A stretch of DNA of 64,000 bases from Omphiscola glabra (lineage: Eukaryota > Mollusca > Gastropoda > Lymnaeidae), in the NCBI GenBank assembly GCA_964017045.1, contig OZ024794.1, positions 32,282,315 to 32,346,314 on the forward strand. Direction: 5' to 3'. Both the position numbers and the translations under genes were made by a program. The stretch's first letter is position 1. The number at the start of each line of letters is the position of its first letter. Positions 46,187 through 59,059 of this stretch are shown here, in pieces. Under the pieces are notes generated by a model. That model had not been told where the DNA came from and searched no databases. It saw only the letters and a program-made list of their open reading frames with translations.

Positions 46187-46534
46187 GTTAGGATACTTAA
46201 TCTGATTTTGTTTCAATATTAAAAACCAAAATAACTTGTGTTAAATAATACGGCTAGTCAGCTCAATAAGTTAAAGATTCTTGCCTTAGATTTCATAATG
46301 CAAATGTCGTTGTGGTATTTAGCCCCAGTCCAACGTCATTTGTTTGGGTTATTTTTTTCATTTTGATTCCAGCGCCCAAAATATAAATATCTCATAGTGT
46401 GGGAGGGGTGGTCGATTTTTGTTTATTTTGAACGGTTGCCTCAATGTCACGGACACCTTTAGGGCTTTTTTTCGTGGAATGGGGCGTCGAACATTTTAGG
46501 CCGTGACATGGCGGCATTAACCCTAACCACGCCA
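46187..46534. other. Upstream flank of glycosyltransferase copy 2
   Basis: Aligns with 18790-19080 and 63640-63890. Expected to hold the 5'-UTR intron or promoter; no element could be assigned. Confidence 0.45.
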
Positions 46535-46905
46535 CTATACGTATCCTGCAACACTACATGTATCCAATAACACGATATGTATCTTATAACACAATATTTA
46601 TTTTATAACTCTATATGTATCCTATAACACAATATATATTCTACAGCATTATATGTATCTTACAGCACTATATGTATCCTACAACACTATATGTATCTTA
46701 GAACACTATATGTATCCAATAACACTATATGTATCCTAAAGCACTATATTTATCCTACAACACTATATGTATCCTACAACACTATATGTATCCTACAACA
46801 CTATATGTATCCAATAACACTACATGAATCATATAACACTACATGTATCGTTTAACACTATATGGATCCTAAAACACCACATGTATCTTATAACACTATA
46901 TGTTT
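46535..46905. repeat. 19-bp minisatellite, unit 2 (~19 units)
   Basis: CCTA(C/T)AACACTATATGTAT units; a stray unit remains at about 47198 to the right of the SINE-like insertion, showing that the array was interrupted. Confidence 0.9.
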
Positions 46906-46910
46906 CCTAT

Positions 46911-47195
46911 ATGTTTGGTGGCTGGGCGCTCTAGCGGTGTTAACACTGAAATCAATCCCAAATCCCAAGATTGTGTGGTAGTGAGTTCAATCCCCCCCCC
47001 CCCCCCCCCCCCCCACAAAAAAAGACCAAGTCAACTGATCCGATTAAAGCCCAGAGGAGTCCCGTTGGAGGTGATGACATTTGGTGCCACGCTGTATCAT
47101 CCATCTATGCTATATGGGCTATCCATGGACAAAGGCGTCCTGCGAAGTCACACCATCGTCAAATTGTGAAGTATGGATGCCAGTGAGGGGAAAAA
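46911..47195 (+). mobile_element. tRNA-derived SINE-like insertion in the 19-bp array
   Basis: A-box-like GGTGGCTGGGCGCTCTAGCGG region (shown from 46915) and B-box-like GGTAGTGAGTTCAATCCCC, then a C-run and a body ending CACCATCGTCAAATTGTGAA. The tail word resembles the LINE tail at 24690 (CATCGTCTCGC), as expected if the SINE borrows a LINE 3' end. The array sequence resumes immediately after. Confidence 0.5.
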
Positions 47196-47569
47196 ATGTA
47201 TCCTGTAACAGAATGATGCAACTCATTATTTAAGTTTTCTATATAAAATTTGTTGATTTTTTAAAAACTATTTTTTTTGCACAGCTGTGAACAACGAAAT
47301 GGGAAGAGAGAGCAGAAGGGGCCCTGGCGACACGTTGATTTCTTTACAAGAAGGGGCGGAAATTTTTTAGGCCAGCTGCAGAGTTTTAATGGCTTTTTTG
47401 TGAGCTTAGGAGCTAACATCTAAATGTGCCCCGGGTGACACTAACTCTAGCAACGCCACTGTATGTGAGATACTTTTACATAATAAATGTTGGATAGTGA
47501 AATACCAACAACATATACGTTTTCTTTTCGTTGTTTTTAAAGTGAAGAGAATGTTTTTTTCTTTTAGCC

Positions 47570-47765
47570 CACTGGTTCTCAACCTTTCTAATGCAGCGAC
47601 CCCTCAATAAAGGCCCTCATGTTGTGGCGACCCCCAACCACAAAATTATTTTCTTTGCTACTTCATAACTGTAGAGTACATGTGTTTTCTGATGTCTTAG
47701 GAGACCTCTGGGAAAGGGTGGTTCGACCACCAAAGGGATCGCGACCCACAGGTTTAGAACCGCTG
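47570..47765. mobile_element. SPIN-like non-autonomous hAT element 4 (196 bp)
   Basis: It starts CACTGGTTCTCAACC and ends GGTTTAGAACCGCTG. Flanks TTTTAGCC (47562-47569) and TATTAGCC (47766-47773) match at 7 of 8. Same orientation as copy 3 and somewhat more diverged. It lies in DNA that unit 1 lacks. Confidence 0.88.
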
Positions 47766-47929
47766 TATTAGCCGGTCTCGAATGCAGAGCTGACCTTAAA
47801 CAGATTGAAACTAAGTAAGAAACCACTGCAAAGGGAAACCACTGTTAAATTTAGAACTATTTCCCCTTGCTTATAAAGTTCTGTTTGTTGCATCCGTTAA
47901 GCTGTGACATAATGCGTTCAGTACATTCA

Positions 47930-48805
47930 CCGTGGAGGGTGGTACATTCACCGTGGCGGTTGGTACATTAGCCGTGACAGTTGGTACATTCACAGTGACA
48001 GTTGGTACATTCACCGTGGCGGTTGGTACATTCACCGTGGCGGTTGGTACATTCGCCGTGACAGTTGGTACATTCACCGTGGTGATTGGTACATTCACCG
48101 TGGCGGTTGGTACATTCACGGTGGCGGTTGGTACATTGACAGTGGCAGTGGGTACATTCACCGTGGCGGTTGGTACATTCACAGTGGCGGTTGGTACATT
48201 CACCGTGGCGGTTGGTACATTCACCGTGGCGGTTGGTATATTGACAGTGGCGGTGGGTACATTCACCGTGGCGGTTGGTACATTCACAGTGGCGGTTGGT
48301 ACATTCACAGTTGCGGTTGGTACAATCACAGTGACGGTTTGTACATTCACCATGGCGGTTGTTACATTCACCATGACGGTTGGTACATTCACCGTGGTAG
48401 TTGGTACATTCACAGTGACAGTTGGTACATTCACCGTGACGGTTGGTACATTCGCCGAGGCGGTTGGTACATTCACCGTGGCGGTTGTACCTTCACCGCG
48501 GTGGTTGGTACATTCACCGTGACAGTTGGTACATTCACCGTGACGGTTGGTACATTCGCCGAGGCGGTTGGTACATTCACCGTGGTGGTTGGTACATTCA
48601 CAGAGACAGTTGGTACATTCACCGTGACAGATGGTACATTCACCGTGACAGTTTGTACATTCACCGCGGTGGTTGTTACATTCAACGTGGTGGTTGGTAC
48701 ATTCACAGTGACGGTTGGTACATTCACCGTGGTGGTTGGTACATTCGCTTGACGGTTAGTACATTCACCGTGACGGTTGGCACATTCACAGTGATAGTTG
48801 ATGTG
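47930..48805. repeat. 21-bp minisatellite (~41 units), open on both strands
   Basis: The unit is ATTCACCGTGGCGGTTGGTAC with GTGAC, GTGGT, CACAGT and GAGGCG variants. Period 21 keeps frames open on both strands for about 200 codons (GTFTVAV on plus, TVNVPTA on minus). A couple of units have indels that shift the frame, arguing against selection on a protein. Confidence 0.93.
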
Positions 48806-48859
48806 TCACGACCTAAGTGTTGTATAATTTCCGAGCCTGGTGTGTTCAAAGCCTCATAG

Positions 48860-49570
48860 GAGGAGGGTGTGGAGGTACCAATTTTAATTGCAAGGGGAGT
48901 GTGGAAAAACTACTGAAAGATCTGCCAAAAAGTATCAACATTTATAACTTAATAAAAACCTTTAAATTTTAAATATTTATATTTAGTTTTAAATGTGTAT
49001 ATTAAGTTTTTAAAATTTTATGTTAATTTTTAAATGTTTATATTAAGTTTTAAATGTTTATATATTAATTTATTTTTAAAGTGTCATTTTAATTTATGTA
49101 ATGAGTCATAATTTTTACTGAGTTCGCTTTGAATTTTAAAAGAGAATTATAATTTAAAAACAAAAATAATACGTCTTTCTAAAAAGAAAAATCATGTCAA
49201 CTTATGTAAAGGAGTGCCAATCTGTCTATTGATACGTTTGGGTACCTGACTTAGTCAATCGGTTCGTTTCGGGTGCAGCTTAGACAACCGATTCGTTCTG
49301 GGGGCGAATTCTTAAGGACAGCATGATGATATAGAAAAGGTTTCGGAAACCCTGGCTTACAGAGAAGGATTTCGGGTTTACATTAGGAGTCCGAGGTAAA
49401 ACAAATGAATAAGTCCGTGCTTCGTTTGAGGTGCAGAAGACTACAGTGTATGTTTCGAGACGTTGTAAATCATCCTTACCACGCCATGTTGGGTCAGGGG
49501 ATCAGACCAATGACGAGCACATCTCAAAATCAACGACACACCAACACCGTTTGATGTTCTGTGTCTGAGG
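48860..49570. other. Unit-2-specific intergenic DNA
   Basis: AT-rich with imperfect (TTTTAAATGTTTATATTAAG)-like repeats at 48965-49080. A hAT-like GTTTCGGAAACCCTG word near 49340 has no partner found. No gene. Confidence 0.4.
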
Positions 49571-50080
49571 TTAACACAAAACCAAACGGTTGTTTTTGAT
49601 CACTTTATTGTATTCCTTTAAATGTATCAACGTTCTTTTTAAAGCGTATCTTCTTTTACTGTCCTGTTCAAAGTTAGCCGAAAACGCTAAGCCCCTGCGG
49701 TGAAACTTTCATGAGGAAACTCTGTCCTTACGTTACAGCCTTCTACTTCTATTATGCCCCAAAAAACAATGTCTTCACTCCAAAAGCCCCACCCACCCCC
49801 CCACCCCAAAAAAAAAGCCACAAATGGCAGTCCACCTCTCCCAGCATCACGATCCCATTTTGGGGATGAATATTTTCGGTATCTTTAGACTTTAAGTTTC
49901 TAAATCATAAAGATTCATTGCAGTGGCTCCCCAACATGTGCTCTCACGAGCGCTAAGGACAAGACGTGCACTTTGGGTGGGGGGGGGGGCGCAATCACCC
50001 CCGTGAAACAAAATAAATATAAAATGATATGAACTTGTATGAGTGACAGTAGGCCTATGGGATTCCCTCGTAAAAATGTT

Positions 50081-50905
50081 TTGATGGTATATTTTGTTGG
50101 TATATTTTTTTGGTTTATTTTTTAGGTATATTTTTTGGTATATTTTTTGGTATATTTTGTTGGTATATGATGCTGGTATATTTGTTGGTATATGTTGGTA
50201 TTTTTATGGTATATTTTGTTGGTATATTTTGTTGGTATATTTCATTGGTATATTTTGTTGGTATATAATGCTGGTATATTTTGTTTGTATGTTTTGTTGG
50301 TATATTTTGTTGGTATATTTTGATGATATATTTTGTTGGTACATATAGTTGCTATATTTTGTTGGTATATTTGTTAATATGTGTTGGTCTTTTTTAGGGT
50401 ATATTTTGTTGGTATGTTTTATTGGTATATTTTGTTGGTATATTTTAATGATATATTTTGTTGGTATATATAGTTGCGATATTTTGTTGGTATATTTTTA
50501 TGGTATAATTTGTTGTTGTTATATTTTGTTGGTATAACTATTTGGTTAATTTTTAGGTATATTTTTTGGTTTATTTTGTTGGTATATTTTGTTGGTATAT
50601 TTTGATGGTATATTTTGTTGGTATATTTTGATAATATATTTTGTTGGTATATATAGTTGCTATATTTTGTTGGTATATTTTTATGGTATAATTTGTTGTT
50701 GTTATATTTTGTTGGTAGGCCTATATTTAGTTGCTATATTTTGTTGGTATATTTTTTATGTATTTGATGGTATATTTTGTTAACATATGTTGTTGGTATA
50801 TTTAGTTGCTATATTGTGTTGGTATATTTTGTTGGTATATATTGCTGGTATATTTTGTTTGTATGTTTTATTGGTATATTTTGATGGTATCTTTTTTTTT
50901 GGTAT
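50081..50905. repeat. 13-bp minisatellite, unit 2 (~60 units, diverged)
   Basis: TTTTGTTGGTATA units with many point changes and indels; counterpart of 23037-23378. Sub-blocks of about 240 bp recur (50400-50520 resembles 50600-50720), indicating block duplications. Confidence 0.93.
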
Positions 50906-51589
50906 ATTAAAAAAATAATAATAAAAGACAGACAAAGAAACGGATCCATTGAGGGAAGCACGTAAAAAGCGACGTGAAGCCCCAATTAAGGGTATGTGAA
51001 AACTGATTCGTGAATACATGAAACAAATTACTGCACACATTTGTAATGTGAGGATTAGTGCAAGACAAACTAGTTTATGTAAGAATGAACGGGTTTATGG
51101 ATAGTTTAAACTTAAAGTACCACGAAGAGAGGGGGCAAAGGGTAGCAGCATGGAAACAAACATATTTAAAGGAGAGATCAAAAATATAAATAAATAGATG
51201 AACATATAAATAAAGAGATCAGCATATTAATGAATTGATCACCACGTTAAATTATATCCACGGAGAGTTGAAAATATTGGCGCATCGCGTTCACATATGA
51301 AAAATATGTGATGGAGGATGAGAAATATTTTAATGGATACAATAGTTCGAAAGGAAGTTTGTTCGAAACTAATTTATTTATTTTTTCAACAAAGATTTTT
51401 AAAAAATGATTTATAGTGGAAAGTTCACGTGAAAAAAATATGAAGGGGTGTGTAAACTAGTTAATAAAAAGTAAAAAACATTTTTTTTCAACATTTCCGC
51501 TCGGGGAGCATTTCTTTGCACCAATTTGTTTCGTTATAACTTCCGAATACGGAATGAAAAGCCACAGAGTGAGAAATGCAGGGTGAAAG

Positions 51590-52115
51590 GATCCAGCAAA
51601 TATACAAGTTTTTTTTTCAAGGGTGGATGCAGTCCATGTCAAAAACTTTTTGTACACATACTTTAACACTGGATAACAAAATGATATTTAAAAAAAAAAA
51701 ATTAATTCAAGAAAAACAAAACAAATCAAATAAGATATCAACTTGGTACGCAAACATAATCAAAGGGAGGATGCAGCTCCTGGCTAGAGACTTTGGATAC
51801 ACAGACTTAAACACTGGATAACTAAATGATAAAGTTTTTGATTTTTTAATTTAAAAAAAACAAATCAAATAAGATACAACCTTGGTACGCAAACAAAATT
51901 TCAAGGCAGGATGCAAGTTCTGACTAGAGACTTTGGATACCCAGACTTAAACACTGGATAACTAAATGATAATGTTTTTGTTTTTTTAATTTAAGAAAAA
52001 CAACCAAAAAAAACAAATAACATACCAGCTTGGTACGCAAACATAATCCAAGGGAGGATGCAGCTCCTGACTAGAAACTTTTGGTACACATACTTTAACA
52101 CGGGACAGCACATTT
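51590..52115. repeat. ~140-150-bp tandem repeat (4 units)
   Basis: Each unit contains GGATGCAG(C/T)(T/C)CC, then GACTAGAGACTTTGGATAC, then AACACTGGATAACTAAATGA. Present only in unit 2. No open frame is conserved between units of the repeat. Confidence 0.8.
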
Positions 52116-53069
52116 TTTTTTACAATCAATTTGAATTCAGATGTAACGAACCAGCAGTCCTGTTTTAAAGGGTTCCAAATTTTCTTTCTGCAACCCACAC
52201 ATGTACGTGTAACAAGGATAATTAAATAAATCCCATGGAGTGGTTCTAAAATTCACTGGATCGAGGAACTACTCTGTTGTTTGTTTTATTTTTTTCCCTT
52301 CCACATTGACGGTCGACAAAAGCTTGTTTTCTACATTCTTCCATATACCTCAAGGATGAGGATGATCATAACAAGAATAGTAATAATAATAATGAGACGC
52401 CTGATTTAATTTGGTATGAATTTTTTTCTTTTACATCGTCTGCTACGAGGCGTGGTAAATTAAAAATAATCATTTTTTGGTGATGTTGTTATGCCTCACT
52501 CAGCCAGTAGTGAGGAGAAGTTTCGATGGTAAGCTGAACTCACACTGTAAGAAATGAAACAAAGGTGAATGTTTGGTTGATAGTCTTTTTTTTTTAAACT
52601 GCAGTCAAATTCAGTAAAGACCTCAACGTATTTAAACAGAATGAATTTTTTTGTATTTAGCAACAAAAATGGGGACTTAAAAAAAGGGGGGGGGGGTAAG
52701 ATTACACAACTTCTATGACTTTATATATTAAATACAAAACGTTAACTAATAAAAGGTAATGTTATTTTTTTACTTTTTACTTGTCTTTTTTGCCGTCATT
52801 GTTTGGATTCAGCTCGAACACAAAACGTTGACACACTATAGGTAAGTGCACCACGCATTAAATATTAATAAATCTAAAAAAAAACAAACAAATAAACTGT
52901 TATTGCATTTAGAGATTTGCTCTTCTTCAATGCATCTGACATTCGTTCAATCCATGTCCTTTTTTAATTAAATAAAATTTGATTCTTGGAGATCTCATTC
53001 TTTAAAGATGTCACATGAAAACAAAAATACTTAACCTTTCTGATTATACTTGTAAGAAACATAATAATA
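52116..53069. other. Unit-2-specific and shared flank, no gene
   Basis: AT-rich; contains a G-run near 52687. From about 52925 (CATCTGACATTCGTTCAAT) it aligns with 24735 onward of unit 1. Confidence 0.45.
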
Positions 53070-53145
53070 GTCATACGTGCAAAGTCATACAAGCAAAGGC
53101 ATACAAGCAAATTCATTCAAGCAAATTCATACGAGCAAAGTCATA
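53070..53145. repeat. 14-bp minisatellite, unit 2 (~5 units)
   Basis: Counterpart of 24905-25156. Confidence 0.85.
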
Positions 53146-53324
53146 TATGGACAATTTTTTTTTTTGTTTCAACACTTTTATTTCCGAAAAGATCGTTCGA
53201 AATGATAATCCTATACCCAGTCATTTCTCCTCGTTATAAAACCCTATTTTTTTAGAAACACTCAACGGTCATCATGATCTCAATCTTGGAAAAAGCATGT
53301 CTCAAAAAGAAACTAAAAAAAAAT

Positions 53325-53690
53325 GAACTGTAGTCAGTTTTAGTGGAGACATCAACTTACTGATGATCATCTGCAAGCTGTACTGAGGGTCTCAGCTGCC
53401 TCCTCGCTCAAGCCAAATGTTGCTCAGCTGTGTAAGAGGAAGCGCTGCCAGGTCTCTGGCAAAAATGAGTCGGGGGAAGAAAGATGTGCCTGGTTCTTGA
53501 GAACCCTTAACTTTTTTTTATTTGTTATTAATGAAGGTTGAGCACATCGCAGCAGTTGTACTTTATTGCATTTTTTTTATCTCTTTCTTTGTGTATGGAA
53601 TACTTGATGCGCCCATTCTCACTCAGACTCTGCCTCCTGCGACCCAGTCTCACTCAGACTCTACCTCATGGAGCCCCCGGATGATTTGAG
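53325..53690 (+). mobile_element. hAT-E 3' end, unit 2 copy
   Basis: Paralogue of 25337-25680 with the same transposase tail (INLLMIICKLY in one frame; LTDDHLQAVLRVSAASSLK in the homologous frame) and a duplicated TCTCACTCAGACTCT word near the right end. Confidence 0.6.
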
Positions 53691-54397
53691 CTTAAGACAC
53701 CTGGCCTAAAAATATCGATCCTCAAATGGTTGCAAAAGATCCTACCGAAGGTAACTCAGTGATGTTAGAGGGCGGTAGTTATTGACCCGAAGCCGTTACA
53801 CCATGGTCTCGGGTGGATGCCTACTGACTCAGTGATGTTAAGGGCATTAGTTATTGATCCGAATCCAATCATCTTCATAAATCCAATTTGATGATTGTTG
53901 TGTGGTTATAGCTGATTGAAAATGGTGTTGCCCTTCTGGTCGGCTGAAAGGTAACTATTAAGTTTACATCCGAATTATTGTTAAAATACAACTTTAAATG
54001 TTACAATGCAAAAACATCAGACGTGTCATCTATACAAGGAAGTGTAGTGATATATGACACCAAAAATCACACACACAAAAAGTTCCGAATTACTGGACCA
54101 CTTCCAGTCAACCTACAACCTTGAAACTTGACAACATTGTGGCGGATTCCGTCAAAATCCTTGTAAATATATTTTTTTATTAAAACAATCTCCCTCGGGG
54201 CCAAGTTGGGAGATGGGAGGTTTTGTAACTATGAAATGAGTTGAATTAATTAGATTCTCCTAGACTTCATAGTAAATTAACCCTAGGTAACATCCAGGCC
54301 TACGACCCTAAGATGTCCAAAAATATTAATATTTTTAAAAGACTTTGGGGCTACTTTGTTTTCATAACAAAAAATATACATTTTCAATCGTCTAGAA

Positions 54398-56310
54398 CAG
54401 TGTTGTCCAACCTTTTCGACTCAGTGGGCCAATTAATTAATTAATTTTATTATTTTCTTTTTGCTAAGCCGAGGGCCGCATATTACATCTCAAAATAAAT
54501 ACTTGTTAAAATCTTCTTTTTGAAAATTATACAATTAATTAACACTTTTAACCTTATTCCAAAAGAACTATATATCTTTTAGCAGTGTCATATCAACGAA
54601 TAAAAACTGTAGCATATTTTTATTGCGATATTCTGCTTTGAGTTGAACTTGCAATCTTCTTAATTTGCGGCTTGTATTCACTAACTGCTGCCCTTATTAG
54701 GTTTCCTAAATTTTCTTCAGTCAAAGCGTTTCGTTTGTTTGTTTGTTTTTTTTTTTTTTTTTTTTTTTTGGGGGGGGGGGGGGGTAGGACTTGATGTTGG
54801 TCTTTACAGAGAATCCAGCTTCAAAGACGTTGGTGCTTCCAATCATCGTCAATATCTTTTTACAACATTTCAATAGTTGGGGTAATTCATCTGAAGAAAC
54901 ATAGGTCATCCAGAGTTAATTTGGTGACGCATTCAAATGTTTTTCACGAAGAGTCATGTTATGCTGAATGTTGATGATTTCAAGCTGCCCTGAACCTTCA
55001 TCTACTCCCAATAATGACATCCTGGGTGCTACAATGTAAAGGGATTTTCAACAAAATGTAAAAAGGAGTAAGACTGCGAAGATCTCTAAAAAGATCCGAG
55101 AAATCTAATTTCAACTTGTCTAACAATATATTGAATCGCTCTCTTGTGACCAGCTCTTGAAGTTTTTGTGAAGCATTTGAGACGGCTGGGAAGTGATTAA
55201 AATTTGACTGATTCGTTTGAATAATGAATTTAATTCAATCTTAGATTCGAAATCACTCATTTCTTTCATTAGCATTGGTAAGATTTGAAAACGCATTTTT
55301 CAAATTCCATTTATTAAGGTGATCTGTGATATCAGTTAGAAATGCCAGCTTGACAATAAACCCAGGCCTGCCCATATAATTTAACATAGTGATCTTTGCT
55401 TTCGACCTGAGAATTAGTTTCACTTCTTCAATAAGATTTACATCCCAGAATCTTGACCACACTTTTTCTTCGCTCAGTCTTTAGGATGAAGAACCAAACT
55501 CCCAAAATGTCGTTCTTATTCTTGTAAAAATGTCGTAAACTGCCAGTGATTTAATAGATTAGCTCGAATAAAATTTAAAATTTTCATTAGATTATCAATA
55601 ACATTTTGGCAGTGTGTCATCTTCTAGCTTTGAGCAAAGACATTGCTGGTGAATTATACAATGATGGCTGGAAAAACGTTGTCAGACATTTGCAAAACAA
55701 TCAGGCCACTTCATTCTCCTTCCCACCTTTACAGGACCACCGTTTGTTGTAACAGGAAAATGCATGTACAAATCAATAATATATTTTAATAGAAATTCCT
55801 TTAGTGCCTCATAAACATCCTGACTACGGTTTTTATTTTCCATTGGAAGTAGTGCCAAAAATTCTTCTTAAATCCATGTCCAGTGTCCAATCTAACCCAA
55901 ATAATAATCTGGACTGTGTCAGTAATATCACGTGATTCATCCAATACAAGACTAAAACCGTTAGAATTTTTCAAATCATGAAGCAAATGTTCAAATATAT
56001 CCTAGGACATACTTTCAACACGTCTTGCTCCAGTCTGGTGAGAAAGCTGAAGATTAGATATTTGTTTGTTTTATGTCTACTTGTTCCTTAAATTCAGCAA
56101 AACAAAGTTTATCAACTTCATTACCGGAATATGGTTTCTGCTTCTTAGCTAATATCCAGCTAATATTAAAAGATCCTTCAGTTGCACAGTCGCATGAGCT
56201 CGAAATCTGAAGTAAAATATTTCGCCTGTAATTCAGGTCTGAAGAAATAACTTTGTCGTCTTTTAACATTGTTCCATTTGGATACTCTTTCTCAAAATCG
56301 TCAAACATTG
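54398..56310 (-). mobile_element. hAT-D, longest copy (decayed transposase)
   Basis: The left terminus CAGTGTTGTCCAACC begins right after GTCTAGAA. Minus-strand pieces in transposase order from right to left: ATEGSFNISWILAKKQKPYS (N-terminal region, 56054-56308), FSLVLDESRDITDTVQIII (catalytic D-E-S region, 55801-55986), and STNVFEAGFSVKTNIK (dimerisation motif, 54721-54909). The type is close to ZBED5/Buster-like hAT transposases. Stops and shifts separate the pieces. The right terminal repeat was not found. Left part duplicated at 27006 and 2072. Confidence 0.8.
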
Positions 56311-56339
56311 AAATGTGGTGTGTCTGCAGGTTGGACTTT

Positions 56340-57490
56340 TAAATAAAGTAAAGCCCAGTAGTTTTACCACGTGGTGTCCACATGTCCTTACCCTTTAAAT
56401 TACAAACCATTCCTGTTAGCGTCATGGACATTTTACAATGACCAGCTAACGACGCATCAAGTTATCGTATTTTTAGAAGCGCCGTTAACAATGATACCCG
56501 TAGACCACGACTTTTTATAGACCGGCCGAAGCAGTAGAAAGGAGAAGAAGTTAGTATCAGAAATCATGTGACCCCCGTGTGACCGCATTATTGATCTGCT
56601 GACGCGCTTGGCGTGAATAACTGTCTAAGAAGAGTTGACAGGAAACGCTAGGTTGTCACAGACACTTTCCATCGTGACAACATGACCCGAGAAACGAGAA
56701 ACATTTGTGTTGAGAGCCATACATTAAATAATCAATAGCGATGACTTGGGACTTCAAATATCAACACATTTTTCTCACAATAGTTAGCTGTGTTTCCATT
56801 TGTCTTGCTGAATGCGGCGGATAAGAGTCGAGCAGTGTGGTGGCTGAAAACATTGAGAGTCCATTGGGGTGGATCATGAGGGATCCAGGGAGAAATCTGG
56901 GAAGGAAGCGTCTTTTCCTGCACTATGGAGGTCAAACACGGACAATAATTTACCACCGCACGCCAGAATTTTCAACATGTTGGTCGTAATAGGCTGTGTC
57001 GGTGCTTTGTCATTGACCATAGAATCATTGCCCACATTGTTCACAGGCAACGCCTTTGTCCTCCCACAGGACAGCAAGGTCACAAGTACCGCAAGTCTAT
57101 GATGACTGGGATTTGGAACATGAGCGGGTATGCGAGGGAGGACAGCCAGCACTCGTAGCGCCGTTCGGTCCAGGGTTGGGTTCAGTAGAGTAGGAATTTG
57201 TCAAGGGGGGGGGGGGGATGCAGGCCAGATACAACAGTACCAGTCTTTGACGGCCTGATGGCCTCTGAAGGGCAAGATCGATATCCCTATGCTAAATATC
57301 AAAGTACACACAGTGGCCAAAGCACCCGATGTGCGAAAAATTGTCTTTTTTATTGAAGTCTTCATTGTCAGATAAAGTGCCTACTTCTGGTCTCTTGTCA
57401 TCACAGGTAAATATATATTTGCCAGAGCCGTTACCACAATGGTGTATAATGTAATATTGTATCTCAACATACCTCCAGTCACTCCGGTAT
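56340..57490. other. Spacer between units 2 and 3, unrecognised
   Basis: Contains a moderately GC-rich stretch at 56860-57180 with overlapping open frames on both strands (77 and 92 codons). I do not recognise either product and see no second copy to test them. An 11-G run occurs near 57206-57216. Confidence 0.4.
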
Positions 57491-58029
57491 ATAGAAGTCG
57501 AAATATTTTTCTAGTTCTTTTACACCAGTTTTCCGTGGCAAACGAATTGAGTCACATCCAAATAATTATTTTATCATACATAGTTTTATTTTCGCTAATT
57601 GTTTGTGTCTCATAAGTCCACGTAAAAGCTTCATGGCAGTCAACCACTTTTATCGTTATCGCTCACTGTGGAAGTGGTCAGCAATCCTTTTTAGAGGGGC
57701 CATTTTTGTACATTTTTTGGTGAGAATATTGTACAGATTTTCTCTTAATTGGTGATCAAATTATTCTCAGCGGGGTTGAGCGCTTTGAAAGAAATATAGC
57801 GAAATATAGAGAATAGAGAGCCTATAATCAAGACCGGAAAACAAGAAATTGTTCAGAGACATTACTCGAGTTTATCGCTCTCTGCGTTACGTCTTCTGTT
57901 GAAAACTCTTTCCGTTAAGCTCTCGAACTAGGAGCTCAAAAAAGTTCAATCCAAATTGCCCTGTTTTAGAAAAGGGTGGTTGTTATTAGGCTGAGAATTG
58001 AACTTATAGTGTATAGTTTCCATGCCTGG

Positions 58030-58200
58030 TGCAATGTCTCCACTACCGGTACAGTGTCTCCACTACCGGTACAGTGTCTCCACACCTGGTGCAATGTCTC
58101 CACCCTTGTTGTAATGTCTCCACACCTGTTGTAATATCTCCACAACTGTTGCAGTGTCTCCACACCTTGGCGCAGCCTCCCCACACCTGGTGCACAGTGT
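58030..58200. repeat. 20-bp minisatellite (~9 units)
   Basis: The unit is close to TGTCTCCACACCTGGTGCAA. No equivalent array at the unit 1 position. Confidence 0.9.
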
Positions 58201-59059
58201 TACTCACACCCGGTGCACATCTCATACCTCAGGTTTAACGCTAACCCACTCAACATATGAATCAGACAAGATATAAAACTCACTATACCAAGTTAACACC
58301 TTACATGCTTAGTTTTCGGTCCCCTGCTCAAACTCGACAGTTTAAACCAACTAAACCATCGAGCTACTCGCAAATCGCCGTCCATTATAAGTTGACTAGA
58401 TTTACCGCGGATGCAGTGCAATCTTTATACAAATCATTATGTGTTTACATTTCTCCGGCTGTTTTAACGATTACCAGGAGGAAGACATACATTGTATTCC
58501 CTGATAACTGATTTTCATTGGGTATTCTTCCTTGCTTGTGCCCTGCACCTACTAAGGCAACTACTTGGGCATCAACTAAGGCATCATCTCGAGCATCATC
58601 TCGGGCAACTACTCAGGCATTCAACTCGGGCATCTACTCAGACTTCAACTCAGGCATCAACTCTGGAATATACCCCGGCTTCAACTGGGGCATCTACTCC
58701 GGAATCATTCGGGCAGTATGCCAGTGTTGCGAGGCTGCAGAGGTTGGCATTGCTCAGTTTAAAAACAAAACCAACCAACAGTAAATAGAAAACAGTTCGC
58801 AACCGATAAAGTAATGATTTTTTATTCCAGGATTTTGGACGCCCAATTCTACTAATCTTCCAGTGAGACCAGCGCGGCCTGGTTGTACAAGAAATATTTT
58901 AATAATAGTCCAATTAAAAGGAGTGCAAGTTGCTACACAAATAATAAACGAAAAAAGAAAAAAAGGGATAAGTATACAAACAATGTGTTTATTTATGTTG
59001 AGGTTTTTAATAACATTTTTATACCCGGAAGGTTTTACCTCGTAGGCGTCAGTCAAAGA

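Larger units (their letters stand above)
43360..56310. repeat. Segmental duplication unit 2 (left part missing)
   Basis: It starts at the counterpart of about 15660/60780 (GGCCTCACCACTCAAA / CTCACCATTCAAAAGG), just right of a Helitron 3' end, and continues through the 15-bp array, glycosyltransferase copy 2, 19-bp array, 13-bp array, 14-bp array, hAT-E and hAT-D. Relative to unit 1 it has extra DNA at about 47215-49570 and 51400-52900, and lacks the insertions listed under unit 1. Confidence 0.82.
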
